Notes: generated from the letters alone by a model not told the origin. 30,643 nucleotides of DNA from CAZECR01 sp964510495 (GCA_964510495.1 CAZECR010000012.1:1-30643), one strand, 5' to 3'. Counted from the first letter of the stretch, positions 13,954 through 21,385 are shown. A program made the numbers and translations.

Positions 13954-14796
13954 TTACTGTAAGGCGTCGGTATCGGTGTGTATCCCTTCCCAGCCAATCA
14001 TAGCCAGTTTGCGTTCCGGTCGCCAGCGATAATTGCCAATGATTCCTGTATTTTTGATAACGCGGTGGCAGGGGATAAGAAAAGCTACGGGGTTATCGCC
14101 GACAGCTGTGCCGACTGCCCGCTGAGCGGTTGGTTTGCCAATGCTGCTTGAAAGCATTCCGTACGAGCAGAGCGAACCTTCGGGAATTGCAAGTAATGCT
14201 TGCCAGACTTTGAGTTGGAAAGGTGTTCCACGTAGATGTAATTTTATTGGTTCATTTTTTTGAAGCGTACGATTAAAAAATTTTTGAATTTGGGTGTGGG
14301 CTGGAATTTTCTTTTTAAGAAACGTAGCGTGCGGCCACAGTATCCGCAAATCTTTTTCTGCTTGTTCATCTGTAGTGTCATAAAAAAAGAGCGTACAAAT
14401 TCCGTGTTCAGTTGTGGCTACGAGATAGTTGCCGAAAGCGCATCGATCTAAATTGTACTGGATCGTTAAGTCCACACCGCCATTTTTGTATTCACCCGGA
14501 GTCATGCCTTCAATACTTACAAATAGATCATGGAGTCGACCTGTTCCGGAGAGTCCTGTTTTGTTTGCGGCATCGTACACAGAATTTTTTGGATTCTGAA
14601 GTATGGTTTTTGCATGTTCAAGATTGAGGTATTGTAAAAATTTTTTAGGACTCACACCTGCCCAGTCTGTAAAAAGCCGTTGCAAGTGAAAGGGGTTCAT
14701 GCCAACGTGCGCGGCAATAGTTTCGAGGCTGGGTTGCCGACGCTGCTTGTCTTCAATAAAATGTAATGCTTTGGCGATTGTTTCGTAGTGTGACAT
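13954..14796 (-). CDS. Ada-like AraC regulator/O6-alkylguanine-DNA methyltransferase fusion
   Basis: Removes O6-alkyl groups from guanine by irreversible transfer to its own cysteine. The 280-residue protein begins with an AraC-type helix-turn-helix region (about 1-95: TIAAHVGMNPFHLQRLF, GVSPKKFLQYLNLEHAK) and ends with the methyltransferase domain (about 190-280: GTPFQLKVWQALLAIPEG, AVGDNPVAFLIPCHRVI with the acceptor Cys, and NYRWRPERKLAMI). The N-terminal Cys-box domain of Ada that repairs methylphosphotriesters is absent, so methyl-triggered activation as in E. coli is not expected. The start at 14796 is preferred to an upstream GTG at 14820 because the promoter (-10 at 14824-14819) puts the transcript start after that GTG. 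Divergent from the metal-transporter gene. Confidence 0.92.
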   Translation of the reverse strand: MSHYETIAKALHFIEDKQRRQPSLETIAAHVGMNPFHLQRLFTDWAGVSPKKFLQYLNLEHAKTILQNPKNSVYDAANKTGLSGTGRLHDLFVSIEGMTPGEYKNGGVDLTIQYNLDRCAFGNYLVATTEHGICTLFFYDTTDEQAEKDLRILWPHATFLKKKIPAHTQIQKFFNRTLQKNEPIKLHLRGTPFQLKVWQALLAIPEGSLCSYGMLSSSIGKPTAQRAVGTAVGDNPVAFLIPCHRVIKNTGIIGNYRWRPERKLAMIGWEGIHTDTDALQ

Positions 14797-14818
14797 ACAA
14801 AAGTAATTAGCTGCACTC

Positions 14819-14847
14819 ACTATATACCATGCGCATACGTCTGCAAA
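14819..14847 (-). promoter_or_regulatory. Promoter of the Ada-like gene
   Basis: On the minus strand TTTGCA (14847-14842), 17-base spacer, TATAGT (14824-14819). Back-to-back with the promoter at 14869-14897. Confidence 0.55.
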
Positions 14848-14868
14848 CCCGAATCTTGCGCGAGTGTG

Positions 14869-14897
14869 TTGACAAAATCGCTATTTTAGGCTATACT
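14869..14897 (+). promoter_or_regulatory. Promoter of the USP-CDF-NifX gene
   Basis: TTGACA (14869-14874), 17-base spacer, TATACT (14892-14897), with AAAA after the -35 and GGC before the -10 as in the other GC-rich-gene promoters. A hairpin GTTTG..CTCAG/CTGAG..CAAAC (14903-14934) begins at the predicted transcript 5' end. Confidence 0.85.
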
Positions 14898-14973
14898 CGG
14901 CTGTTTGCGCTCAGTGATTTTGTCTGAGACAAACACCGGTTTTTTGACAAACAAACCAGTAGAGGAGGGCGAA

Positions 14974-16995
14974 ATGCCCAAGAACGGTTTTTTTCCGAAT
15001 GCCTCGAGTATCCGTATGGGCGCCGCTGAGCTGGGCCTGCCGGTCAGGAGCTACGGCTCTGATCTGGCTCGTCGGCTCGGTCTCCCGGTGCACGTGTATC
15101 TGTCGAGTGACGCGTCGACGGCTCGCAGTGTCAGCGACCTCGAACGTGAGCGTATCCGGCACGATGTGCCGGGCGCAGTCGTTCAGGCACATGTCCCGAA
15201 GGGTCCGAGCGGCGGCACCGTGATCACGATCACCAAGCAGCGCCTGCCTGGCGAGAACACCCTCGACCCAAAGTTCGAGTATTCCTTCGATCGCTCTGAC
15301 AAGCGGCGCATCCTCGTCCCATTGGGTCAGCATGCTTCAGGTCTTCGGGCCCTCAACCTCGCGCTTCGCTTCGCTCTGGCAACGGGCAGCGAGATCCTCT
15401 TGTACCACACCTCGTGGCACAAGAGCGGGGTCACGTCGAACGACCCGTGGCATCACCTGAGCCCCGCCTCCCAGTCGGTGCTCTTCACTGCACAGGCGCG
15501 GTGCCGAGCGGCCAACATCACGACGCACGTGGTCATCGAGACCTCGGCGCGTTCACCGCGGCTCGACCGAGCCGTGGTGAAAGCTGTCTACACCTACGAG
15601 TGCAATTTGATCGTGCTTGCCCGTGGCGACGAGACGCTGGTCGGCAGCTACGCCGACAGCATCCGGAATCATTCCCTGGTGCCGATTCTCATCGCCGCCG
15701 ATAGCTACGGCCAGAAAACGGCGATCACTGCTGTCGACGATATGAACTCCGACCTCGCAACCGGGAGCTGCCCCTTCACGCTCCTCAACAGCAGTGCGGC
15801 TGCGCCCATGCCTTCGAGCGGCTGGTCGTCCTACGCCATCATGGGAGTCAGCTTCCTCAAGTACCTGCTGCAGATGCTGGCCTTCTTCTGGGCCTGGCGG
15901 CTCACGCGCGTCGAGATCTTCTTGGCCCAGGTGTTTCACATGGGCTCAGACGTCGTGCAGAGCCTCCTCAACATGTGGGTGACGCACGACAGCCGCAAGC
16001 CTACCACCCGCGAGTTCCCGTTCGGACGCAAGAATGGGCCGGTCATCGCCAACCTCTTGACGGGCCTCACCCTCTGGGGGATCGCCGGCAAGCTCGTCTA
16101 CGATTCGGCGAGCGGCTTCTTCCATGCTGGGCAACACCAGCACTACCCGTGGATCCTCTGGGTCATCACGGGGGTCAGTGCGGTCGCCTCGCTCATCGTT
16201 GGTCGGCTCCAGATCAAGATCGGCAAAGCCAATGGCGATCCGGCGGTCGAAGGCGACGGGCACGAGACGATCAGTGACGCGCTCATCGACGTCGCGGCCT
16301 TCCTCGGCACGCTCGCCATGGCTATCTTCCAGATCAGCTGGATCGAGCACCTGCTCGGGGTCGTCGTCGCGCTCTTCATAGTAAGAACGGGCTACGAGCT
16401 CGTCCGGGATGGTTGGAAGACCCTCAACCAGCACACGATCGGCCTTGCTTACGAAGACGCGATCATCTCTATCTGTCAGCGTCAGCCCGGCATTGCCAGG
16501 GTTACCGTTGCTGAGACATTCGCCATCGGCACTACCGCCGTCGTCAATCTTCGCCTTACCACCTACGCCAAGAACGGTGAGATGGCGATCATTCAGGAGG
16601 TGCTTGAAACAGAAATCAGAAACTATCTCGCGGCGATCGGCTTCGCTGCCGCTCGGATCAACCTGCAGAGCGAGCTCATCTCGGACGCAGCCGGTCGCAT
16701 CGCCATCGCTGTCGTCAAAGATCGGTTTGGCTATGCCGTCGCTGAGTTCGAGGTTGCTACCGCCTTCCTCATCTGCGACCAGTCGGTCGCAGGCGGGGAT
16801 GATCGTGTGACGGTCGAGGAGGTGCAGCGAGACTCTGAGTCGAAGCTCGCCCTTCTTGCCCGGAAGCATGTGCGAACGGTCTATGTCTGGCGTATGAGCG
16901 AGAACCTGATCACCCAGCTCGGCACGCTGCAGATGAAGTCCCGCGAGGTCCACTGCCGGAACCCGGCCAGCATCGTCCCCAGCATTGCTTCGTAA
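14974..16995 (+). CDS. Universal-stress-domain/cation-diffusion-facilitator/NifX-like fusion
   Basis: A 673-residue membrane protein, start supported by GAGGAGG. After a unique N-terminal 100 residues, a UspA-like domain starts with RRILVPLGQHASGLRALNLA (about 111-250). The CDF transporter core (about 285-500) has HMGSDVVQSLLNMW (HxxxD, His322/Asp326) in helix 2, FPFGRKNGP and GHETISDALIDVAAF in helix 5. The usual HxxxD of helix 5 reads ExxxD (Glu431/Asp435), so the transport site may prefer another metal than zinc. The C-terminus (about 575-660, IAIAVVKDRFGYAVAEFEVA) resembles the NifX/NafY FeMo-cofactor-binding fold seen fused to some CDF proteins. Predicted efflux of a divalent metal with two cytoplasmic sensory domains. 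GC-rich with G/C-ending codons; monocistronic. Confidence 0.88.
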   Translation: MPKNGFFPNASSIRMGAAELGLPVRSYGSDLARRLGLPVHVYLSSDASTARSVSDLERERIRHDVPGAVVQAHVPKGPSGGTVITITKQRLPGENTLDPKFEYSFDRSDKRRILVPLGQHASGLRALNLALRFALATGSEILLYHTSWHKSGVTSNDPWHHLSPASQSVLFTAQARCRAANITTHVVIETSARSPRLDRAVVKAVYTYECNLIVLARGDETLVGSYADSIRNHSLVPILIAADSYGQKTAITAVDDMNSDLATGSCPFTLLNSSAAAPMPSSGWSSYAIMGVSFLKYLLQMLAFFWAWRLTRVEIFLAQVFHMGSDVVQSLLNMWVTHDSRKPTTREFPFGRKNGPVIANLLTGLTLWGIAGKLVYDSASGFFHAGQHQHYPWILWVITGVSAVASLIVGRLQIKIGKANGDPAVEGDGHETISDALIDVAAFLGTLAMAIFQISWIEHLLGVVVALFIVRTGYELVRDGWKTLNQHTIGLAYEDAIISICQRQPGIARVTVAETFAIGTTAVVNLRLTTYAKNGEMAIIQEVLETEIRNYLAAIGFAAARINLQSELISDAAGRIAIAVVKDRFGYAVAEFEVATAFLICDQSVAGGDDRVTVEEVQRDSESKLALLARKHVRTVYVWRMSENLITQLGTLQMKSREVHCRNPASIVPSIAS

Positions 16996-17028
16996 GCCAC
17001 CCGCCCCTAGGCCTTCCTGCCTTCCTTC

Positions 17029-17062
17029 GCCACTGGAGCAATCCGGTGGCTTCTTCTTTTTT
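17029..17062 (+). terminator. Terminator of the USP-CDF-NifX gene
   Basis: GCCACTGG (17029-17036) pairs with CCGGTGGC (17043-17050) with one mismatch and is followed by TTCTTCTTTTTT. Confidence 0.88.
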
Positions 17063-17094
17063 AAAAACAATTTTTTATTTTTATAAAGGGAAGA

Positions 17095-17120
17095 AGCGCC
17101 GCAGTTTGTAACTGGGCGCT
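17095..17120 (-). terminator. Hairpin after the vWA gene
   Basis: AGCGCC..CAGTT (17095-17106) pairs with AACTG..GGCGCT (17110-17120); on the minus strand CTTCTTCCCTTTAT follows. Probable end of the coaD-coaE/kinase/vWA operon. Confidence 0.65.
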
Positions 17121-17138
17121 AGGGGAAAGAGCGGATTT

Positions 17139-18191
17139 TTATTTGGTAGGATCAGGGTCGCCGCCGGTCAGGAGGCGTGAGGCACGCAAGGCTCCGGGCG
17201 AGAGCTTCATGGGCTGGAGCGGAGCGCCGCCGGGGGTGACCGACGCGATGGAACGATTGACCGCCTGGATGTTGATCGCCGCGTACTTGCTGCCGGCCTG
17301 ACGACTCTTGAGACCGGTGAGGAAGGCCTGCGACTTGCCGACCGTGGCGGCGAGAATGCCGAGGATCACGTCCACGACGCGCCGTTCGTTGTCGAGCGGA
17401 GCGACACGCTTGTCGCCGATCAGGCGCTGCCACTTGGCGAAGTTGCGCTGGCTGGCGTAGCTCGTTTCGCAGAAGATCGTGAAGACCTCCATGCGCTCGA
17501 GGAGCGCCATGAACACGTTTTTGGTGTCGCGGTACTTGGGGTTGAAGGGGGTGCTGAGGTAGCGGTCCACGTCGTCCGGGCGGACGTCGTCGAAGGCGGC
17601 GTCGTCGGTGATGGTGAAATCATAGACGCGCCGGGCGCTCGAGACGTCGACGCACTCGGCCACGTAGTAGGCCGCGAGCTCGGAGGACTCACCGCCGTTG
17701 CCGCCTCCACCACCTTCCAGTTCGAAAGCGCGGAGCATGGCCTCGAGCTCGGGCCCCTGGCCGAACGTTGCGACCTGCAGCGGATAGAGCTCATCGCCAC
17801 AGCGCGTATCGCCGAAGACGATGAACAGGATCTGCAGGCTCGTGGTGCCGAGGTACTCGCAGGCGAGCGTGTAGAGCATGGCGAGGCGTTTCCGGATCTC
17901 GTCCTTCCACGCGCCCATCGATCCCGTGCCGTCGAGCTTGATGATGAGGACGTAGTCCGCCGTGCTCTTGAGGGTGTGCCGCGCGGTCTGGATGCCCAGG
18001 ATAGGCAGCGGGATTGCCACGCTCGGGGCAGGGGTGTGACGGCTCTTCGGCGGTGTGCCGACGGTCTTCACGCCGGGCGCGGGAGTCTGAAAGCCTTGGT
18101 AGGCGCCGCGCGCCTGACTGAAGCCGGGGCTCGAGGTGGGGGTTGCGGTGGTCGACTGCTTGTTGCCGGTCCAGCCAAAGTTTCCACTCAT
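17139..18191 (-). CDS. von Willebrand factor A domain protein
   Basis: A 350-residue soluble protein, last gene of the NrtR-linked operon. Residues 1-75 are low-complexity, rich in Pro, Thr, Ser and Gly. The vWA domain (about 78-300) has a complete first MIDAS element, KLDGTGSMGAW (DxTxS: Asp87, Thr89, Ser91), a Gly-rich segment GGGGGNGGESSE and TITDDAAFDD as the likely later acidic MIDAS loop. The end is a basic tail. Start supported by AAAGGAG. vWA plus Ser/Thr kinase gene pairs are known from TerY-type signalling triads; a PP2C phosphatase would complete the triad but is not in the window. Function inferred: metal-dependent scaffold or substrate of the kinase. GC-richer than the upstream two genes. 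Confidence 0.85.
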   Translation of the reverse strand: MSGNFGWTGNKQSTTATPTSSPGFSQARGAYQGFQTPAPGVKTVGTPPKSRHTPAPSVAIPLPILGIQTARHTLKSTADYVLIIKLDGTGSMGAWKDEIRKRLAMLYTLACEYLGTTSLQILFIVFGDTRCGDELYPLQVATFGQGPELEAMLRAFELEGGGGGNGGESSELAAYYVAECVDVSSARRVYDFTITDDAAFDDVRPDDVDRYLSTPFNPKYRDTKNVFMALLERMEVFTIFCETSYASQRNFAKWQRLIGDKRVAPLDNERRVVDVILGILAATVGKSQAFLTGLKSRQAGSKYAAINIQAVNRSIASVTPGGAPLQPMKLSPGALRASRLLTGGDPDPTK

Positions 18192-18214
18192 GGTCGTTCT
18201 CCTTTGTTTTTTTG

Positions 18215-19009
18215 TTAGGTGCGGTGTTTGAATTCTTCGCGAGTCGAAGTGCGGCCAAAGATTTTCTGGCGCAGCTTGGCAAGTTCGTCGTGGAGGAGGA
18301 GTGCTCCACCTGGTCGCTTGGTGGGATCGTGCCGGATCATGCGACCGAAAAAGGCAGCGAGCTCGGGGTGCATATCGTTTGGCGGATTGCCGCTGCCGAT
18401 ACAGCCGCCCGAGAGAAAGATGGCGGTCATCCCGAGTGAGTAGATATCAGATTCGGGAATAGGGGGTCTGCCAGCCGGAAATTCCGGAGGCATGAAGAAC
18501 TCGGTGCCACCGTTCGCGCGACTCTTCTGCTCTGGCCGGGCGATCGATAGTCCAAAGTCGACCAGTGTTGCGAGGTGGACCGGCGTGTTAATGATAATGT
18601 TCGCCGGTTTGATGTCGCAGTGCACGATGTTGTGGAAGTGCAGATAGTGCAGCGCGAGCAGGATTCGCTGGATGATCCAGCAAATGTGTTCATCGTCGAT
18701 GAACCCGCGCTTCTCGACTTCGGTTTCGAGGCTGACACCTTCCACATAATTCATGACGATGCACTGCACAAAGTCGCCGCCAACCGTGGTTTCGATATAG
18801 TCCTTCACGGCGGGCAATGACTCGTGGCTGAGGTTCCAGAGTAGACGGGCTTCTTCGCGAAACAGCTTTTGCATTTCGGGGAGCCCGGTACCTTCAAGTT
18901 TGAGGCACACTTTTTCTTTGAGCAGTACATGCTCACCAAGAAGCGTGATGCCGCACCCTCCGGCCGAGATTTGCTTCAGGACATGATAGTTTCCAATAGT
19001 CTGTCCCAT
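18215..19009 (-). CDS. Soluble eukaryotic-type Ser/Thr protein kinase
   Basis: A 264-residue kinase domain with no membrane helix or PASTA repeats. All catalytic elements are present: Gly-rich loop ISAGGCGITLLG, ATP-anchoring Lys37 (VCLKLEG), alpha-C Glu (REEA), catalytic loop IVHCDIKPANIII (Asp132, Asn137), VDFG (Asp151) and an activation segment ending TEFFMPPE. HCD instead of HRD makes it a non-RD kinase, so activation-loop phosphorylation may not be needed. The start ATG at 19009 lies three bases after the stop of the CoaD-CoaE gene, with the Shine-Dalgarno sequence AAGGAG inside that gene's last codons, so translation is coupled. The partner or substrate is likely the vWA protein encoded next. 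Confidence 0.93.
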   Translation of the reverse strand: MGQTIGNYHVLKQISAGGCGITLLGEHVLLKEKVCLKLEGTGLPEMQKLFREEARLLWNLSHESLPAVKDYIETTVGGDFVQCIVMNYVEGVSLETEVEKRGFIDDEHICWIIQRILLALHYLHFHNIVHCDIKPANIIINTPVHLATLVDFGLSIARPEQKSRANGGTEFFMPPEFPAGRPPIPESDIYSLGMTAIFLSGGCIGSGNPPNDMHPELAAFFGRMIRHDPTKRPGGALLLHDELAKLRQKIFGRTSTREEFKHRT

Positions 19010-19012
19010 CGG

Positions 19013-20194
19013 TTACTCCTTGATCGTAAGGTGGAACAGGTTCGCAACTTCATGCGCGAGCTCAGTGATCGAAGCGTTGTTGCCCACTTGATTGTGGTAG
19101 TGGAAGACCTGTCCGAACGAGTCCTGCTCGATCTGCTTACTGAGGAGGGCGATTTTTTCGTTCGCACTCAGCTGGTGCTTTTTGACGGCCAGTCGGTCAG
19201 CAGTACTCAGGTTTCGCTTGGCGGCAAACGCCTCGCGACTCTCACTGTCTGCTTCAACTACGATGACGTTGTTGTTGACGAGGTGCCCGAGATTTCCTTC
19301 AGCCAGCTGTGCCCACTCAAGGATGATTATGCCGCGGTGGTTTCGGATCGCCTCTCGGTAGAGGCGAAAGATATGCGGGGCAACCAGCTGGTGTAGCTCG
19401 GCGCGCATCACCGCAGTAGTTTCGGCGGCGAAGATCTTGGTCTTGAGCACATCACGCCGGACATCCTGCTGGTCGTCGGTCAGAACACTCGTTCCAAACC
19501 GCTCGGACAAGTTTTGGCGGATTTTTGTTCCCGCCGAGCTTGCTTCGCGGTAGAGCGTACGCTGCAGCTCGTCAAAGTTGACGACGAGTGCCGGGATGCC
19601 GCGGGCCGTGAGCGTCTCGGCGAGCGACCGGGCAACATACGTCTTGCCCGAAGCCATTTCACCGGTAATCCCGATTTTGTACTGTCCCAGGATGCGTTCC
19701 TCTAGGAGGGCCTTCACGAACAGTGGAACAAAACGCTCCACATCGAGCCCCGCAGCAACTGCTGCTTTGACCATGCTCGACGAAACGGCTGCGAGTTCGC
19801 TCGTCGCTTCGATATAGCGAACGCGCTCGGGAGGTAGGGCATTCGTAAAGAGTCGCATGAGTCCGAGCTGCTCTTCTTCGTAGGCGCGATCAACATTGTT
19901 CCGAATGCCGCGGAAGAGAAGTGAGCAGTCTTCTTTGAGGAATTCGTCAAAGAGGAGTCCATCCGAAGACGTGACCCGCACTTGCCCCGCAAGCCCGCAT
20001 TCACGGACGGCGCGCTCGGCAATTGCAACGCGCTCGCTGAGGGTGAAGAGATAGCGGCCCGCTTTGCCGCCGTTGTTGGCGATGAGCACAACCAGTTCGT
20101 CGCACTCTTTGAGCGCTCGGCGAATGACGTCGAGGTGGCCGTAGGTAAGGGGGTCTCCGGAGAGAGCAAACATGCCGCGTGTAGCTGTGGTCAT
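19013..20194 (-). CDS. Phosphopantetheine adenylyltransferase (CoaD-like)/dephospho-CoA kinase (CoaE-like) fusion
   Basis: A 393-residue two-domain enzyme. Residues 7-165 match CoaD: SGDPLTYGHLDVIRRAL (T/HxGH nucleotide motif, Thr17-His20), TLSERVAIAERAV, LLFRGIRNNVD and VSSSMVKAAV (the ISSTxVR-type signature). Residues 172-390 match CoaE: KIGITGEMASGKTYVARSL (Walker A, 178-185) and VVNFDELQRTLY. Together these would turn phosphopantetheine into CoA, as in the animal CoA synthase, an unusual fusion in bacteria. The layout nucleotidyltransferase plus P-loop kinase also parallels NadR, but the motifs are CoaD/CoaE-like. First gene of an operon with kinase and vWA genes; two NrtR-like operators lie upstream, one just after the predicted transcript start. 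Confidence 0.85.
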   Translation of the reverse strand: MTTATRGMFALSGDPLTYGHLDVIRRALKECDELVVLIANNGGKAGRYLFTLSERVAIAERAVRECGLAGQVRVTSSDGLLFDEFLKEDCSLLFRGIRNNVDRAYEEEQLGLMRLFTNALPPERVRYIEATSELAAVSSSMVKAAVAAGLDVERFVPLFVKALLEERILGQYKIGITGEMASGKTYVARSLAETLTARGIPALVVNFDELQRTLYREASSAGTKIRQNLSERFGTSVLTDDQQDVRRDVLKTKIFAAETTAVMRAELHQLVAPHIFRLYREAIRNHRGIIILEWAQLAEGNLGHLVNNNVIVVEADSESREAFAAKRNLSTADRLAVKKHQLSANEKIALLSKQIEQDSFGQVFHYHNQVGNNASITELAHEVANLFHLTIKE

Positions 20195-20216
20195 GGCATA
20201 CCTCGTGGTTTGTGTT

Positions 20217-20231
20217 GTGTACTTAATACAC
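20217..20231. promoter_or_regulatory. NrtR-type operator 1
   Basis: GTGTACTTAATACAC, an inverted repeat GTGTA/TACAC in a shared context that continues TAACTAA. It lies just downstream of the predicted operon start site and 22 bases before the coaD-coaE ATG. Confidence 0.75.
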
Positions 20232-20245
20232 TAACTAAATGACGG

Positions 20246-20274
20246 AGTATAGGTTGTTAAAGAGCCCCAGGGTT
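20246..20274 (-). promoter_or_regulatory. Probable promoter of the coaD-coaE/kinase/vWA operon
   Basis: On the minus strand the -10 TATACT (20251-20246) is perfect, but the -35 at 17 bases (AACCCT) is poor. Operator 1 begins about 15 bases downstream. Confidence 0.5.
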
Positions 20275-20334
20275 ACCCGGGATATTCCCGGCAGGAAGTG
20301 TCCTGACGGAAAGAAACGAGGCAACGTGTTTAAT

Positions 20335-20349
20335 GTGTACTTAGTACAC
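20335..20349. promoter_or_regulatory. NrtR-type operator 2
   Basis: GTGTACTTAGTACAC differs from operator 1 by one base and is followed by the same TAACTAA. It sits between the regulator stop codon and the operon promoter; the spacing to operator 1 (118 bases) would allow looping. Confidence 0.75.
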
Positions 20350-20370
20350 TAACTAATGAGTAAAAAAAAT

Positions 20371-21054
20371 TTAGAGAACATTGTAGCGTTCGAGTACCCG
20401 TTTGGAAAAACGAAATAAATATGCCGGGCGGTTTGCTCTGCCAGTTTCCATTGTATTTGTCGCCTTAAGCATCTTGAGCCCAGCAATTTTTTTACGGAAA
20501 TTACGTTTATCAACTTTTTTACCTAAAATAATTTCGTACGTTTTTTGAAGTGCCGACAACGTAAATTCATGCGGCATAAGACCAAAGGCAATGTTGCTAT
20601 ACCCAAGTTTGAAGCGAAGACGGGCGAGCGCGCGATCGAGAATGCTTTTATGGTCATATGCCAGTGGGGGGAGCTTGTCGAGTGGGAACCAATCAACGCC
20701 AGAAAATTCTGTAGTTGTCTTAAGTTTGATTTTATCGCTGGGGATGAGCGCGTAGTAGCCAACAGAAATAACGTGACCGTTTGGATCTCGGTCCACGTCG
20801 CCAAAAGTATACAGCTGCTGGAGGTAGGCATCTTTTTGAGTAACATTGGTCTGCAAAGCCAGATGCCGAGCCGCTGCCTGGTCGAGTGATTCCTGGGGGC
20901 GAACAAGCCCGCCGGGGAGCGCCCATTTGTGAGCAAACGGAGCGTGATTCATTTTGATGAGCAAGGTGTGCAGAATGTTATTTTTGATCGTAAAAATTGC
21001 TACGTCGGTCGCGACCGTTGGTGTGGTATATTTTTTCGCCGTTACTTTTGTCAT
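20371..21054 (-). CDS. NrtR-family Nudix-domain transcriptional regulator
   Basis: A 227-residue regulator: Nudix domain (about 13-145) plus C-terminal winged helix (about 155-227), the NrtR layout known for control of NAD metabolism. KWALPGGLVRPQESLDQAAA aligns with a Nudix box, but the catalytic REUxEE reads RHLALQT, so hydrolysis is lost and ligand sensing is expected, as in the family. The winged helix includes FTLSALQKTYEIILGKKVDK and NFRKKIAGLKML, then RPAYLFRFSKR. It is transcribed toward the coaD-coaE operon and is flanked by three related palindromes, one in its own promoter, so it is probably autoregulated. The natural ligand here (ADP-ribose, NAD or a CoA precursor) is unknown. Confidence 0.9.
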   Translation of the reverse strand: MTKVTAKKYTTPTVATDVAIFTIKNNILHTLLIKMNHAPFAHKWALPGGLVRPQESLDQAAARHLALQTNVTQKDAYLQQLYTFGDVDRDPNGHVISVGYYALIPSDKIKLKTTTEFSGVDWFPLDKLPPLAYDHKSILDRALARLRFKLGYSNIAFGLMPHEFTLSALQKTYEIILGKKVDKRNFRKKIAGLKMLKATNTMETGRANRPAYLFRFSKRVLERYNVL

Positions 21055-21062
21055 AGTTGTTA

Positions 21063-21077
21063 GTGTCTTATGTACAC
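21063..21077. promoter_or_regulatory. NrtR-type operator 3 in the regulator's own promoter
   Basis: GTGTCTTATGTACAC keeps the GTGT/ACAC half-sites and 15-base length of operators 1 and 2 and lies right after the -10 of the regulator promoter. Confidence 0.6.
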
Positions 21078-21106
21078 ATACTAATCTATAGTGTACGATC
21101 TGTCAA
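21078..21106 (-). promoter_or_regulatory. Promoter of the NrtR-type gene
   Basis: On the minus strand TTGACA (21106-21101), 17-base spacer, TAGTAT (21083-21078). Confidence 0.75.
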
Positions 21107-21186
21107 GAGGTTGTGCACAGGGTGCTCTGGCTTTAGTATAAAAGACATTTTTTGGCTCTACTAAGGCAAAAATGCTTGATAGTACC

Positions 21187-21215
21187 TTGACAAAACCCCT
21201 AAAGTGTGCTATCTT
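21187..21215 (+). promoter_or_regulatory. Promoter of the CinA-C/nucleotidyltransferase gene
   Basis: TTGACA (21187-21192), 17-base spacer, TATCTT (21210-21215), with AAAA after the -35 and GTGC before the -10. Confidence 0.75.
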
Positions 21216-21385
21216 GGTTTGTTACCCAGGTCGTATCTGAGGCCTTTTTTGGGCAATTGGTGCGCGGGTATGAACTTTTACAATTGAGAGAAAAATGTTC
21301 AGCAGCAGGATCGTGTCGATACTACAATCGATACAATCCTGTTCGCTGAGCAAACGCAAAACCACACTATTGATCGGAGGATTCC
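21216..21385 (+). promoter_or_regulatory. Structured 170-base leader, no gene
   Basis: This makes up most of the gene-free stretch 21055-21385. It holds an imperfect 15-bp stem (21306-21320 with 21327-21341, one mismatch and one G-T pair), extended by CAGC/GCTG (21300-21303, 21345-21348), and ends with the GGAGG ribosome-binding site. I see no known riboswitch class. Confidence 0.6.

Noticed and set aside
15946..17070. 374-residue open frame on the minus strand opposite the metal transporter gene
   Set aside because: Shadow frame of a GC-rich gene; composition is Arg/Asp/Glu-rich without domains, and the plus frame has clear CDF motifs, promoter, ribosome-binding site and terminator.
19013..20194. 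Identification as NadR (NMN adenylyltransferase/ribosylnicotinamide kinase)
   Set aside because: Fold order agrees, but DPLTYGHLDVIRRAL, SERVAIAERAV and VSSSMVK follow CoaD, and GITGEMASGKT with NFDELQRTLY follows CoaE. NadR's N-terminal helix-turn-helix is absent.
21216..21385. Known riboswitch in the leader of the CinA-C/nucleotidyltransferase gene
   Set aside because: Apart from the imperfect 15-bp stem and a few repeats, no conserved core of a known class could be recognised by eye; a covariance-model scan would decide.
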